Source: Pirellulales bacterium (GTDB taxonomy: Bacteria; Planctomycetota; Planctomycetia; Pirellulales; JAICIG01). From it: a stretch of 64,000 nucleotides of DNA. Of this stretch, positions 48,290 to 56,109 are shown piece after piece (position 1 is the stretch's first letter; the number at the start of each line of letters is the position of its first letter). Under the pieces are notes generated by a model. It ran no database searches. It had not been told where the DNA came from and saw nothing but the letters and a program-made list of their open reading frames with translations. The translations under genes and the position numbers were made by a program. Location of the stretch: NCBI GenBank assembly GCA_025927475.1, contig JAICLL010000002.1:1-64000 (forward strand), read 5' to 3'.

Positions 48290-49423
48290 TTATTGCGAGA
48301 TTCCGCGATCCCAGTCGGAGCCGACCGAACGGTTGTCCATCCGGTTGCCCAGCCGCTGATAAATGTCGTAGTTGATGGTCTCATTGATAAAGTGTACCGC
48401 GCCATCCGCGAACACCATCAGAGCGCCATTAGGATGCTTTGATTTCGCACCGTTGCGTGACGCATAGTCGTTCCAATAGGGGCCGGTGTAGCCGCCGGCC
48501 CAAATGGAAGTGTAATCAATCAGATTGCCCGTGATATCACGCTCGTTCATGCAAACCGGGAAGTTAATTGGCGCTACTGTGAACGCGAAGGAACCGTTGG
48601 TGCTTTCCCAGCCGTTCCATTGCTCTGGACTGCACAGCCGCGGATTCTCCATGATGGCGATCGTGTTGGAGGTGCCATCGGGAATCTCGCTGTAGGAGGC
48701 CGCCCAGTTGCCGCGGGCGAAGACGCCGTGGCTCATGTTGGGGTCGGTGTTCCAGCCGTCGCTGTTCCAGCCGCCCGGTGCGTCGCCCAAATAGCCGGAC
48801 CATTGACTCTGTGGATACGGCGAGAGGGGAATGAAGCCGCTGGTTTGGAGCAGCAAGCCTTGACCAAATTGCGCGCTCATCGATGGGGCCGCCAGACACA
48901 CCGCATAGTCGCACATGGCGTGGCCGCCAGTTGGGTAATTGCCGCCGTCGTCGAGCGGCCCGGTAACGCTTGGACACAAGAACGCCGGCAGGTGCGTCTT
49001 GATAAGATTCGTGGGCGGGTCCGTGCTAAAGTTCATTCCGCCAATGCCGGGAGTTGGGCCGCCGCCTTCGTTCCAGTCAATGCCAACATTAAAGTTGAAC
49101 TGTTGATATAAGGTCATCAACTCCAGATAGGGCAAACAACGCAAAAAGTTACTGCCTTGGTCTCCGTCGTTCTTCTGCTGGGGCGCTTGGCCATTTTGTC
49201 CGCGTGTATTCGAGCGAATGGGGAAGCGGCCATATACATCGCTGTAATTGCTGATGGCGATGCCCAGTTGCTTGAGATTATTGGTGCAAGAGGAGCGGCG
49301 CGCGGCTTCGCGGGCCGCCTGCACCGCCGGAAGCAGCAGAGCGATCAAGATGCCGATTATGGCGATAACTACCAGTAGCTCAACGAGGGTGAAACCTCGC
49401 CGCGGGGAACGCTGACGGTACAT
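48290..49423 (-). CDS. DUF1559 protein with pilin-like N-terminus
   Basis: A 377-residue protein from ATG 49423. It begins with a prepilin-type leader and helix ([20 protein letters not shown]), then [20 protein letters not shown], the signature of the DUF1559 family. The C-terminus has the family [22 protein letters not shown]1559 proteins are very numerous in planctomycetes and are exported by a type IV pilin or type II secretion-like route. It probably leads the operon through 44969. An upstream extension to 49567 is rejected because the pilin leader would be buried. Confidence 0.95.
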   Translation of the reverse strand: MYRQRSPRRGFTLVELLVVIAIIGILIALLLPAVQAAREAARRSSCTNNLKQLGIAISNYSDVYGRFPIRSNTRGQNGQAPQQKNDGDQGSNFLRCLPYLELMTLYQQFNFNVGIDWNEGGGPTPGIGGMNFSTDPPTNLIKTHLPAFLCPSVTGPLDDGGNYPTGGHAMCDYAVCLAAPSMSAQFGQGLLLQTSGFIPLSPYPQSQWSGYLGDAPGGWNSDGWNTDPNMSHGVFARGNWAASYSEIPDGTSNTIAIMENPRLCSPEQWNGWESTNGSFAFTVAPINFPVCMNERDITGNLIDYTSIWAGGYTGPYWNDYASRNGAKSKHPNGALMVFADGAVHFINETINYDIYQRLGNRMDNRSVGSDWDRGISQ

Positions 49424-49681
49424 AATCCGATCTCCGAAAAAAATGTATAAAGACACCACCGACCGCGCGGCCAGCCTCACGTATGAAGCCTCTTGCCGGA
49501 ACACACTGCCTTTTCGGGGCAAGCCGTACTTATTCACACCTATACCAGCGGCCTGCAATACAGTCAAGCAAATGTACGCCGATTTGCTAGCAGGCGCGGT
49601 GTTATTACCGCAAACGGGGGGGTGCGCCGTCGTTTACCATGCAAAAAGCTCAACAACGAGCTTCCCAAATCATCCAGAATA
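49424..49681. other. Intergenic region between divergent DUF1559 and amidohydrolase units
   Basis: About 260 bp between divergent genes, so two promoters should lie here. It is AT-richer than the coding parts. I see no clear operator or riboswitch and no gene. Confidence 0.5.
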
Positions 49682-49774
49682 ATGCTCAAGTCTTCATCGT
49701 CGCGTCTGTCGCTCCAACTTGAAGGGCGCTCGATGCTTGCTCGCCGGTCTCTCGGAAGAAAGGTAACGCCATGA
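49682..49774 (+). CDS. 30-residue LEPR-XLL-like leader peptide
   Basis: A short frame starting at ATG 49682 reads LKSSSSRLSLQLEGRSMLAR and stops at 49772-49774. RLSLQLEGRSMLA resembles the N-terminal LEPR-XLL motif of large planctomycete surface proteins. Its stop overlaps the start of the amidohydrolase gene (ATGA). It may be the stump of a lost large protein, or an N-terminus separated from the following gene by a frameshift. Speculative. Confidence 0.4.
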   Translation: MLKSSSSRLSLQLEGRSMLARRSLGRKVTP

Positions 49775-50805
49775 CCGCGTCACGAAGAGTGTTTGCACCA
49801 CTGATGCCGTCTGCCGTTGTCGAGCGCCCCTCGGGTTATTCCCGCCGCGGATGGCTCGAAGTGATCGCGGCAGGTTCTCTCTTGGGGCGACATCTGACGT
49901 CTGACGATCATCTCGCAGCCGCGGCGGAGCGGAATGGCGCTTCCGATGCCGGACTGGCTGACCCGAGCAGCGGGGCCATCGATGCGCATGTGCATGTCTG
50001 GACGCCCGACACGCGGCGGTATCCGCTGGCCGCCGGCTTCCGCCGCGAGGAGATGAAGCCGCCCAGCTTCACGCCCGAAGAGCTGTTCGAGCACGCGCGG
50101 CCCTGCGGCATCGCCCGAGTGGTGCTCATCCAAATGAGTTTTTACGGCTTCGACAATTCGTACATGCTCGACACCATGCGGCGGTTCGCTGGCGTGTTTT
50201 CGGGCGTAGCGGTCATCGACGACTCGGCGCCGGATCCCGCCGCCGAAATGCGGCGATTGGCCCGGCAGGGCGTGCGCGGGTTTCGCATTTATCCGCGCAA
50301 CATGCCAATCGGTCGCTGGCTCGACGGGCCGGGCATGCAGGCCATGTGGCGCTGCGGCGGCGAAGAAGGGCTGGCTATGTGCCACCTGATTAACCCCGAC
50401 GCACTGGATGCCGTCGACCGCGCTTGCGCGAAGTTTCCCGACACGCCGGTGGTGATCGACCATCTGGCGCGAATCGGCATCGACGGCCGCATCCACGAAG
50501 TCGATGTCGAACGGCTCTGCCGTCTGGCCCGCCATCGCCAAACGCACGTCAAAGTCTCGGCCTTTTACGCGCTGGGCAAGAAGCAGGCGCCGTATCTCGA
50601 TCTGGCGCCGCTGGTCCGCCGCTTGCTCGATGCGTTTGGTCCCGAGCGATTGATGTGGGCCACCGACTGTCCCTATCAGGTGCAGGCCGGGCACACCTAT
50701 GCCGACTCGATCGCGCTGGTGCGCGAGCGGCTCGATTTCCTCTCGCCCGGAGATCGAGAGTGGCTGCTGCGCAAGACGGCGGAGAAGGTGTTCTTCTCTT
50801 CGTAG
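49771..50805 (+). CDS. Amidohydrolase-2 family protein, probably Tat-exported
   Basis: A 344-residue TIM-barrel hydrolase. An N-terminal twin-arginine segment (SRRGWLEVIAAGSLLG) suggests Tat export. IDAHVHVW is the first metal site (HxH); VVIDHLARIG and MWATDCPYQ supply further conserved residues of the family that includes L-fuconolactonase. Most members are lactonases, decarboxylases or hydrolases acting on sugar lactones; the substrate is unknown here. The start overlaps a possible leader peptide by ATGA. Confidence 0.87.
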   Translation: MTASRRVFAPLMPSAVVERPSGYSRRGWLEVIAAGSLLGRHLTSDDHLAAAAERNGASDAGLADPSSGAIDAHVHVWTPDTRRYPLAAGFRREEMKPPSFTPEELFEHARPCGIARVVLIQMSFYGFDNSYMLDTMRRFAGVFSGVAVIDDSAPDPAAEMRRLARQGVRGFRIYPRNMPIGRWLDGPGMQAMWRCGGEEGLAMCHLINPDALDAVDRACAKFPDTPVVIDHLARIGIDGRIHEVDVERLCRLARHRQTHVKVSAFYALGKKQAPYLDLAPLVRRLLDAFGPERLMWATDCPYQVQAGHTYADSIALVRERLDFLSPGDREWLLRKTAEKVFFSS

Positions 50806-50926
50806 GACGAATTGGTTTAGTTCCCTACGAGGCCCAATTGCGGTTGATTGCCGAGCCAGCGAACATGGCTTAAGATAATGGTTAGACGTACCCGAGCCGA
50901 AAACAACGTCAAGCACGAGGTCTCCT

Positions 50927-51157
50927 ATGACTCGAATCGTCGTCAATGAAGCTCTTCGCGGGCTCTTGCCCGATCTGACCCGACCTCTTGAGCTCTTCGA
51001 CGAGACCGGGCGGATGTTGGGGCATTTCGTGCCCGCGGCCAATGCCGTCGAATTGCGCGGCGAGCCGCAGTTCTCCGAGGAGGAGCTTCGGCAACTCGAA
51101 AATGAGCCTTTTTATACGACTGCGGAAGTTCTCGCCTATTTGGAAAGTCTTCCATGA
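50927..51157 (+). CDS. Putative antitoxin of the RelE-type pair
   Basis: A 76-residue protein (TRIVVNEALRGLLPDLTRPL start, FSEEELRQLENEPFYTTAEV end). It overlaps the downstream toxin by ATGA. Its acidic C-terminal helix fits an antitoxin interface. No named DNA-binding family is recognised, so the assignment rests on context. Confidence 0.75.
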   Translation: MTRIVVNEALRGLLPDLTRPLELFDETGRMLGHFVPAANAVELRGEPQFSEEELRQLENEPFYTTAEVLAYLESLP

Positions 51158-51408
51158 CTACCGTCCATTGGAACCGGACGGCAAGGAATGCGCTTGCGTC
51201 GGCGTGGAATAATGCCGATGCCGCAGGACGACGCGAAATCAGCAATGCTGCGCGAGAGATCGATCGTCGGCTGCAGGGCGATCCAGAGCAAGAAGGGGAA
51301 TCTCGCCCTAACGGCTGCCGCGTCCTCTTTGTACGGCCGCTCGCCGCGCTCTATCGCGTTGTGCCCCAACCGTCGGCAGTTCGCGTTTTATCGGTTTGGC
51401 GATATTGA
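51154..51408 (+). CDS. RelE/ParE-like toxin (intact)
   Basis: An 84-residue protein with a compact RelE/ParE-like pattern: helices in RNALASAWNNADAAGRREIS followed by strands RVLFVRPLAALYRVV and AVRVLSVWRY. No frame disruption. It overlaps the upstream antitoxin gene by ATGA. One of two apparently intact toxins in the window. RelE toxins usually cut mRNA on the ribosome, while ParE forms target gyrase; which applies is unknown. Confidence 0.78.
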   Translation: MTTVHWNRTARNALASAWNNADAAGRREISNAAREIDRRLQGDPEQEGESRPNGCRVLFVRPLAALYRVVPQPSAVRVLSVWRY

Positions 51409-51443
51409 GCGCTGGTCCTAATTGCGGCGGGGCATCGCCAATG

Positions 51444-51493
51444 CCGTCTTCGCTCCGCGAAAGTAGTGTTTCTTTCGCGGACCGAAAGACGAC
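51444..51493. repeat. Palindromic repeat, family R1 (copy 4)
   Basis: CTTCGCTCCGCGAAAG pairs with CTTTCGCGGACCGAAAG around TAGTGTTT. It lies between the RelE-type toxin and dapL. The preceding ggggcatcgcca (51429-51440) matches the edge of repeat R2. Confidence 0.86.
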
Positions 51494-51538
51494 AAAACCA
51501 ACCACCACCCACCAACACCAGTCACTAGCCACCACCCC

Positions 51539-52771
51539 ATGCCCGACCCTTACTTTCAAAAACTCTTCGCTGACCGCATTGGCGGCGTTAACTACGGCAA
51601 AGGCACCGAGATCTATAAGTTCGAGAAGATCAAACGTGCCAAGCGCAAAGCCCTGGCCGAGCATCCGCAGCGCAAGCTGATCGATTTTGGCATTGGCGAA
51701 AACGACGAGCCGGCTGATGAAGCGGTGCGGGCCGTTATGGCCACCGAGATCCATCAGCCCGAAAACCGCGGCTACGCCGACAACGGCATCGCGGCGTTCA
51801 AGGAAGCCGCGGCCCGGTTCATGGAGCGGCGGTTTGGCGTGCAGCTCGATCCGGCGAGGGAAGTGAACCACTCGATCGGCTCGAAGCCTGCCCTGGCCAT
51901 GCTGCCCGCCGCCTTCATCAATCCCGGCGACGTGACGCTGATGACCGTGCCGGGCTATCCGGTGGCGGGCACGCACACCAAATACTACGGCGGCGAAGTC
52001 TACCGGCTGCCGTTGCTCGCCGAGAACGACTTCTTTCCCGATCTCGACTCGATTCCCGCCGACATCCGCCGCCGCGCGAAGCTGCTGGTGCTGAATTATC
52101 CCAACAGCCCCACGGGCCGGCTGGCCACGCGCGAGTTTTACCAGCGGGTGATCGACTTCGCCCAGCAAAACGACGTGGTGGTGGTGCAAGACGCCGCCCA
52201 CGTTCTGCTCACCTACGACGGAGAGCCGCTCAGCTTCTTGCAGGCGCCGGGAGCCAGGGAGGTGGGCGTCGAGGTGCATTCGCTCTCGAAGGGTTTTCAT
52301 ATGATCGGCTGGCGGATGGGTTGGGTGTGCGGGCATGAGCGCATCGTGCAGGCTTTTGCCGACGTCAAAGACAACAGCGACTCGGGGCAATTCATCGCCA
52401 TTCAAAAGGCGGCGGCCGCGGCGCTCGACAACGACGCCATTCCGCATCGCGTGCGCGAAAAGTACCGTCGCCGGCTCGAAAAGCTGGTGGCGGTGCTCGG
52501 TCGGTGCGGCTTCGATTGCCGAATGCCCGGCGGGACGTATTTTCTCTACACGCGTTCGCCCCGGGGGCTTGCCGACGGGCAGGTCTTCGCGACGGCTGAG
52601 GCGGCCAGTCAATATCTGATCACGGAGCATTCGATCTGCACGGTGCCGTGGGACGACGCGGGTTCGTTCTTGCGTTTCAGCGTCACCTATGAAGCCGCCG
52701 ACGAAGCCGCCGAAGACGAGCTGATGCGCCAGACCGAACAGCGGCTGAAGCAGATTCGGCTTACCTTCTGA
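51539..52771 (+). CDS. dapL: LL-diaminopimelate aminotransferase
   Basis: A 410-residue class I/II PLP aminotransferase with YFQKLFADRIGGVNYGKGT at the start, LIDFGIGENDEP, NRGYADNGIAAF, LVLNYPNSPTGRLA and the PLP lysine in HSLSKGFHMIGWRMGW. DapL converts tetrahydrodipicolinate to LL-diaminopimelate in one step, for lysine and peptidoglycan. It agrees with a planctomycete carrying the aminotransferase DAP route. No other dap genes are near. Confidence 0.94.
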   Translation: MPDPYFQKLFADRIGGVNYGKGTEIYKFEKIKRAKRKALAEHPQRKLIDFGIGENDEPADEAVRAVMATEIHQPENRGYADNGIAAFKEAAARFMERRFGVQLDPAREVNHSIGSKPALAMLPAAFINPGDVTLMTVPGYPVAGTHTKYYGGEVYRLPLLAENDFFPDLDSIPADIRRRAKLLVLNYPNSPTGRLATREFYQRVIDFAQQNDVVVVQDAAHVLLTYDGEPLSFLQAPGAREVGVEVHSLSKGFHMIGWRMGWVCGHERIVQAFADVKDNSDSGQFIAIQKAAAAALDNDAIPHRVREKYRRRLEKLVAVLGRCGFDCRMPGGTYFLYTRSPRGLADGQVFATAEAASQYLITEHSICTVPWDDAGSFLRFSVTYEAADEAAEDELMRQTEQRLKQIRLTF

Positions 52772-52832
52772 GACGAACATCATCTGCCTTTGTTTGAGTC
52801 GTTGCGACCGCTGAAACGAGTCGGGCGCAAAT

Positions 52833-52872
52833 GGGAAGGGGATATGGGGATGAAGAAGAGATAGGGGGATGG
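52833..52872 (+). repeat. G-rich low-complexity repeat (family R6), upstream copy
   Basis: gggaaggggatatgggg then atgaagaagag and atagggggatgg. Similar copies are at 53213-53252 and, inverted, 53308-53350. It contains the start codon of the truncated GxxExxY frame. Confidence 0.75.
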
Positions 52873-53225
52873 CGTTCGAACTAGCCCAGCGCGGTATCCG
52901 GTTCGAGATCGAGAAGAAAATCATGATCTACTGCTCTTGCCATCCGATGGGTTTGCACCGGCTCGACATGCTCGTCGCCGATCGGGTAATTCTTGAAACA
53001 AAAGCAGTCAATGACTTTTGCACGTACGACTATGCCCGACTCCGGTCGTATCTCAAAGCCGCCGGCTGTCGGGTCGGGCTGCTTGTGAACTTCAACAAAG
53101 AGAAAGCCGATTTCCGCCGCGTCGAATTCAAAGGCGATTTGCAGACGCAGAAAAGAACCGCCGACTCGGCAACGGAATATCGAGGCGATCACGATGAATG
53201 GCCGACGGACGAGGGAAGGGGATGA
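52869..53225 (+). pseudogene. N-terminally truncated GxxExxY-family gene
   Basis: The 118-residue frame aligns only with the later part of GxxExxY proteins: FELAQRGIRFEIEKK, HRLDMLVADRVILETKAV and LRSYLKAAGCRVGLLVNFN (the conserved nuclease-like strand pattern). The N-terminal helix with the GxxExxY motif is missing, and the sequence upstream is repeat R6, which provides the start ATG. Frame ends in another R6 copy. The protein family is of unknown function with a predicted nuclease-like fold. Likely a remnant. Confidence 0.78.
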
Positions 53226-53350
53226 GGAGATGACAACGAGATAGAGAGATGGTGACGATGTTCACCTCCCGCTCTCACGTTCACATGCCGCAGCCCAATC
53301 AAAACCATCCCCCGATCTCTTCCGTATCCCCCTATCCCCTTCCCAATGGT
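53213..53350. repeat. G-rich repeat R6: direct copy (53213-53252) and inverted copy (53308-53350)
   Basis: The first copy reads gggaaggggatgaggagatg and contains the GxxExxY-frame stop; the second is a reverse complement (atcccccgatctcttcc, then tatccccttccc) running over the nagA ATG. With the upstream copy they bracket the fragment. Confidence 0.72.
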
Positions 53351-54542
53351 CCATGCAATTTTCCGCGGCCGCTTGATTTTAGCCGATCGCGTCTTGGACG
53401 ACGGCGAGATCCACGTTAGCGATGGCCGGATCGCGGCGGTCGGCAAACGGGGAGAGTTGGCGCCGCCGCCCGAGGGCGCGGCGGTCGTGGATGCCGGCAA
53501 CGGCTATCTCGGTCCCGGCTATGTCGACCTCCACGTACACGGCGGGGCGGGAGCCGATTTCATGGACGGCAGCCATGAGGCGTTTGCCACCGTGCTGGCC
53601 GCGCACGCCCGGCACGGCACCACCAGCATCGTGCCCACGACCACCGCCGCGGGGCACGAGCAGATTCTGGCGATGCTCGCGTGCTGCGGGCATTTTCGCG
53701 ACGGCAATTCCCCCGGCGCGCGTGTGTTGGGCGCGCACCTCTACGGTCCCTATTTTCGCTACGAAGCGCGGGGCTGCCACCCCGCCGCGCCGGTGCGTCC
53801 GCCGGTAGCCGACGAATATCGGCAATATCTCGAATCGGGCGTGGTGCTCACCGCCTCGATCGCTCCCGAACTGCCCGGCGCCGAAAGCTTCACCCGCGAC
53901 TGCCGCGACCGCGGCATCTTCATGAACGCCGGGCATACGCACGCCACCTTCGATCAGATGGCCGAGGCCGTGCGGTGGGGCGTGCGGCATGTCGATCATC
54001 TTTATTGCGCCATGTCTGACAAAAGTAAGTTGCGGCAGCAGCAGCCCTATCCGATGCGCGGCGGCGTGCTCGAGGCCACGCTGTATTTCGATGAGCTGAC
54101 GACCGAAGTGATCGCCGACGGCAAGCATCTTTCGGCCGACCTGCTGCTGCTGGCCCTGAAGCTCAAGGGCTGCGACCGGCTGGCGCTGGTGACCGACTGC
54201 AACCGCGCGCTCGACATGCCCGAGGGAGAGTACCTTTTTGGACCGCTCGCAGGCGGCGAGCCTTTCGTGCATGAAGACGGCGTGGGCAAGATGCCGGGCG
54301 GAGCGGCGCTGGCCTCCAGTGTGCGCGGCATGGACCATATGGTGCGGACCTTTGTCAGAATGACCGGCAGGCCGGTCTGGGAAGCCGTGCGAATGGCCTC
54401 GCTGACGCCCGCGGCCATCGTGGGCCACGAGCGCGAGATCGGCAGCATCGCGGTCGGCAAGCGGGCCGATCTACTGGTGCTTGACGATGATTTGCGGGTA
54501 CAACAGGTGTTTGTGCATGGAAAATGCGTTTTTCTCCTTTGA
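53346..54542 (+). CDS. nagA: N-acetylglucosamine-6-phosphate deacetylase
   Basis: A 398-residue amidohydrolase. VDLHVHGGAGADFMDG holds the metal-binding HxH; HARHGTTSIVPTT, NAGHTHATFDQM, HLYCAMS and LVTDCNRAL are conserved NagA segments. It releases acetate from GlcNAc-6-P in amino-sugar recycling. The expected HPPF loop is LYGPYFRYEARGCH here, a modest deviation, so specificity for another acylated sugar is possible. Its 3' end overlaps tmk by 26 bp. Confidence 0.9.
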   Translation: MVHAIFRGRLILADRVLDDGEIHVSDGRIAAVGKRGELAPPPEGAAVVDAGNGYLGPGYVDLHVHGGAGADFMDGSHEAFATVLAAHARHGTTSIVPTTTAAGHEQILAMLACCGHFRDGNSPGARVLGAHLYGPYFRYEARGCHPAAPVRPPVADEYRQYLESGVVLTASIAPELPGAESFTRDCRDRGIFMNAGHTHATFDQMAEAVRWGVRHVDHLYCAMSDKSKLRQQQPYPMRGGVLEATLYFDELTTEVIADGKHLSADLLLLALKLKGCDRLALVTDCNRALDMPEGEYLFGPLAGGEPFVHEDGVGKMPGGAALASSVRGMDHMVRTFVRMTGRPVWEAVRMASLTPAAIVGHEREIGSIAVGKRADLLVLDDDLRVQQVFVHGKCVFLL

Positions 54543-55146
54543 CGGCATCGACGGCAGCGGCAAGACAACTCAAATCGAGTTGTTTTGCCAGTGGCTGCGC
54601 GAGCAAGGCCGCCAAGTCGCGCAGTGCCGCGATCCGGGCAGCACGCGGCTGGGCGAAGCCGTGCGAGAGATCCTGCTCAACCGGAACGACCTGGCCTTTG
54701 CTCGCCGCAGCGAAATGCTGCTCTATATGGCCGCGCGGGCGCAATTGGTTGACGAGGTCATCGCGCCGGCGTTGGCCGCGGGCACGACCGTGGTCTGCGA
54801 TCGCTTTCTGTTGGCCAATGTGGTGTATCAGGGGCACGCGGGTGGTCTCGACGTGGCCGCGCTGTGGCAGGTGGGTCAGGTGGCCACCGGCGGCCTAAAG
54901 CCCGATCTGACGTTCCTGCTCGATTTGCCCGACGGGCAGGCGGCCGCGCGGCTCGACCGTCCACTCGACCGGATGGAGCAGCAAGGCGCGGCGTTCCGCG
55001 CCGCGTTGCGATCGGGCTATCTGGCCGAAGCTGCCCGTCAGCCGGAGCAAATTGTCGTCATCGATGCGGGCCGTTCGATCGACGACGTTCAACGCGACGT
55101 GCGCGCTGCTGCCGGGCGGGTGCTGCCATCGTGCAAGGTCATTTAA
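54517..55146 (+). CDS. tmk: Thymidylate kinase
   Basis: A 209-residue P-loop kinase: FSFDGIDGSGKTTQIELF (Walker A), CRDPGSTRLGEAVREILL (the conserved DR/EPGGT region), VVCDRFLLANVVYQG and the LID-like segment. It phosphorylates dTMP. ATG 54517 (MENAFFSFDG) is inside nagA; the longer frame from 54481 lacks family sequence. Its stop overlaps the converging NHL gene by 4 bp. Confidence 0.94.
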   Translation: MENAFFSFDGIDGSGKTTQIELFCQWLREQGRQVAQCRDPGSTRLGEAVREILLNRNDLAFARRSEMLLYMAARAQLVDEVIAPALAAGTTVVCDRFLLANVVYQGHAGGLDVAALWQVGQVATGGLKPDLTFLLDLPDGQAAARLDRPLDRMEQQGAAFRAALRSGYLAEAARQPEQIVVIDAGRSIDDVQRDVRAAAGRVLPSCKVI

Positions 55147-56096
55147 CGATCCGCCGCGGGGCGAACTGGCGCCGAGCTCGTCGCAGCCATTGACGGCGCA
55201 ACGGTCGAAATCTTGCCCTGCGGGTCAATTTGAAATATCGCCTTGGCGTGCGGGTCGGCCACCAGCAGCTTTTCGCCTTGCCAGGTCATGCCGACAGGGT
55301 TGAGCAGAGGCTCGCCCGACACCCACTTGGCGGCCTTACCCTCGCCATCGACTTTCCAGACGGCCTTGCCATAGCCGTCGGAAAGATAGGCCGTCCCCTC
55401 GCCGTCGAGCAACACGGCATGCGGGAACCCGAAAACCCGGCCGGTCACGATTACCTCCACTTTGCGTTCCGACGAAACGCGCAGCAGCGCGTCGGTGCGG
55501 CGCGAGACGACCCATAGCCGGTCTTCCTGATCGAGAAACACGCCCGCCGGCGCCGGCACGTCGACATACTTTTCGACGCGCGGCGCGTCATCGCCGGAAA
55601 GCGTGACTTTGACAATTCGATTCAGCTCCAGGTCCGACACCAGCAGGTCGCCGGCGCGGTCGACGGCAATGCCCAGCGGGATGCCGATGCCGCCCTTGGT
55701 GAGCGGCACGAGCTTGCCCTCTTCGATGCGATACACCTCGCGCGTGGCGCTGTCGCCCACCAGCACGCGGCCTTCGGCATCGACCGCCACACACCGAGGC
55801 GCGTTCAGCGGCGTGCGAAACGTCTTCTCGCCGCGGTAATAGACGCTCGGCTTGCCGTCTTCGATTTTCCACACGCCGGGCAGTTTGCGGTCGGCCACGT
55901 AAATCGTGTCGCCGTGCGCGGCGACCGCCAGCGGATATTGAAACGATTCGTCGTCGGCGTGGGACGTCGCCGAAGCGAGGCAGATGGCAGCGGCGAACAA
56001 TGCCGAACTGGCAATCGCCCGAAGTCCGTTCCCTACAGACGTCGGGCGTCGTGCAAACGCGGCCAGCGGCCACCGCAATGGATTCGATCGGTTCAT
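55143..56096 (-). CDS. Exported NHL-repeat protein
   Basis: A 317-residue protein with a signal peptide (SSALFAAAICLASATSHA) and a six-bladed-type series of NHL/SMP-30-like repeats (YPLAVAAHGDTIYVADRKLP, APRCVAVDAEGRVLVGD, GIAVDRAGDLLVSDLELN, FGFPHAVLLDGEGTAYLSDG). NHL propellers bind proteins or carbohydrate. It starts 13 bp after the giant FG-GAP/ASPIC gene, so probably an operon. ATG 56096 chosen to retain the signal peptide. Confidence 0.86.
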   Translation of the reverse strand: MNRSNPLRWPLAAFARRPTSVGNGLRAIASSALFAAAICLASATSHADDESFQYPLAVAAHGDTIYVADRKLPGVWKIEDGKPSVYYRGEKTFRTPLNAPRCVAVDAEGRVLVGDSATREVYRIEEGKLVPLTKGGIGIPLGIAVDRAGDLLVSDLELNRIVKVTLSGDDAPRVEKYVDVPAPAGVFLDQEDRLWVVSRRTDALLRVSSERKVEVIVTGRVFGFPHAVLLDGEGTAYLSDGYGKAVWKVDGEGKAAKWVSGEPLLNPVGMTWQGEKLLVADPHAKAIFQIDPQGKISTVAPSMAATSSAPVRPAADR

Positions 56097-56109
56097 TCCG
56101 CAGTTACCT

